DNA of 64,000 nt from JBCBSK01 sp965250105 (GTDB lineage Bacteria; Pseudomonadota; Alphaproteobacteria; Rhizobiales; Tepidamorphaceae), in NCBI GenBank assembly GCA_965250105.1, contig OZ252290.1, positions 1,674,001-1,738,000 of the forward strand, read 5' to 3'. Position 1 is the first letter of the stretch; each line of letters opens with the position of its first letter. The notes under the pieces are model-generated. The model worked only from the letters and a program-made list of their open reading frames with translations, was not told the DNA's origin and ran no database searches. Below, piece after piece: positions 63,797 through 64,000 of this stretch. The translations under genes were made by a program, and so were the position numbers.

Positions 63797-64000
63797 TCAG
63801 ACGGGGTCGATCCCCTTGGCGATCAATTGCTTCAAGGCGCGGCCGGACCGGATCTCGATACATGTCGCCGTTGCCCGGCCAACGGCGAGGGCATCGCGAT
63901 CCCTGTCGCCGAAGGCGCGGTCATAGCGCAGCGTCCACCAAAGGCGTTCGCGCCGCCACCCATCCCGGCGCAATACGCGACAGAAACGGAGCCACCGGGA
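63797..64000 (-). CDS. Partial open frame, unknown protein (5' end outside window)
   Basis: On the minus strand an open frame of 67 codons enters from the right edge and ends at a TGA at 63797-63799. The translated tail contains LWWTLRYDRAFGDRDRDALA and ends ALKQLIAKGIDPV. The codon use (many GCC, CGC and CTG-type codons) and the clean termination between two genes favour a real C-terminus, but no family is recognisable. Confidence 0.45.
   Translation of the reverse strand, partial: SRWLRFCRVLRRDGWRRERLWWTLRYDRAFGDRDRDALAVGRATATCIEIRSGRALKQLIAKGIDPV

Overview
The window is a gene-dense, GC-rich chromosomal segment from an alphaproteobacterium, most likely of the order Hyphomicrobiales (Rhizobiales). 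The evidence is the gene neighbourhoods hrcA-rph-rdgB-hemW / lpoA-like-rsmI-yraN-gshB and mutS-glnD, a long two-domain dCTP deaminase, a SAM-II riboswitch before metZ, a GTTC-N7-GTTC LexA box before comM, an OlsB-type acyltransferase and rhizobial-style intergenic repeats. The genus cannot be named from sequence alone. No insertion sequence, phage, integrase or CRISPR array was seen.

Layout. 1-2740: two permeases of a polyamine/opine-type ABC importer (the first cut by the window edge) and an amidinotransferase/DDAH-fold enzyme. 3030-5636: a small exported protein, tRNA-Gly(CCC), a bacterial voltage-gated sodium channel and an unassigned radical SAM enzyme. 5653-7427: a divergent metal(loid)-type module (GDCCVxC zinc-ribbon protein, ArsR regulator, YraQ/ArsP-like permease) around a perfect inverted repeat. 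7500-12622: methyltransferase, dcd, SAM-II-controlled metZ, apaG, trkH. 12633-17161: RND efflux pump and adaptor. 17415-28075: argE and a block of core housekeeping genes ending with LexA-box-preceded comM. 28141-35045: hybrid histidine kinase, OlsB-like acyltransferase, malic enzyme, MFS transporter. 35325-40852: mutS-glnD. 40872-43962: a D,D-carboxypeptidase and a membrane sensor without an evident kinase domain. 44053-47638: a four-gene redox operon with an HxlR regulator and a palindromic upstream site. 47896-49896: a chemoreceptor.

50070-54002 is a compact nickel/cobalt-type homeostasis locus. An NreB-like MFS exporter with a His-rich tail and a DmeR/RcnR-like repressor are read leftward; a His-rich exported protein, a HupE/UreJ-family membrane protein and a 'transmembrane anchor' protein are read rightward. 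A perfect ATATCCCC-N5-GGGGATAT operator candidate lies between them. 54195-55283 is pyrC, which appears to lack any ATG/GTG/TTG start that keeps its metal-binding HxH motif.

55433-62603 is an eight-gene, translationally coupled Mrp/MBH-like membrane complex: E, F, G, a fused A-C-terminal+B, C, and three antiporter-type subunits. The order matches the membrane arm of archaeal membrane-bound hydrogenase, but no hydrogenase genes are present. bioY and a DUF1284 gene follow, and a partial reverse-strand ORF runs off the right edge. Three copies of one intergenic repeat (2739-2844, 35157-35263, 49967-50073) and one copy of another (22530-22625) are present, and they create false N-terminal extensions in open reading frames.
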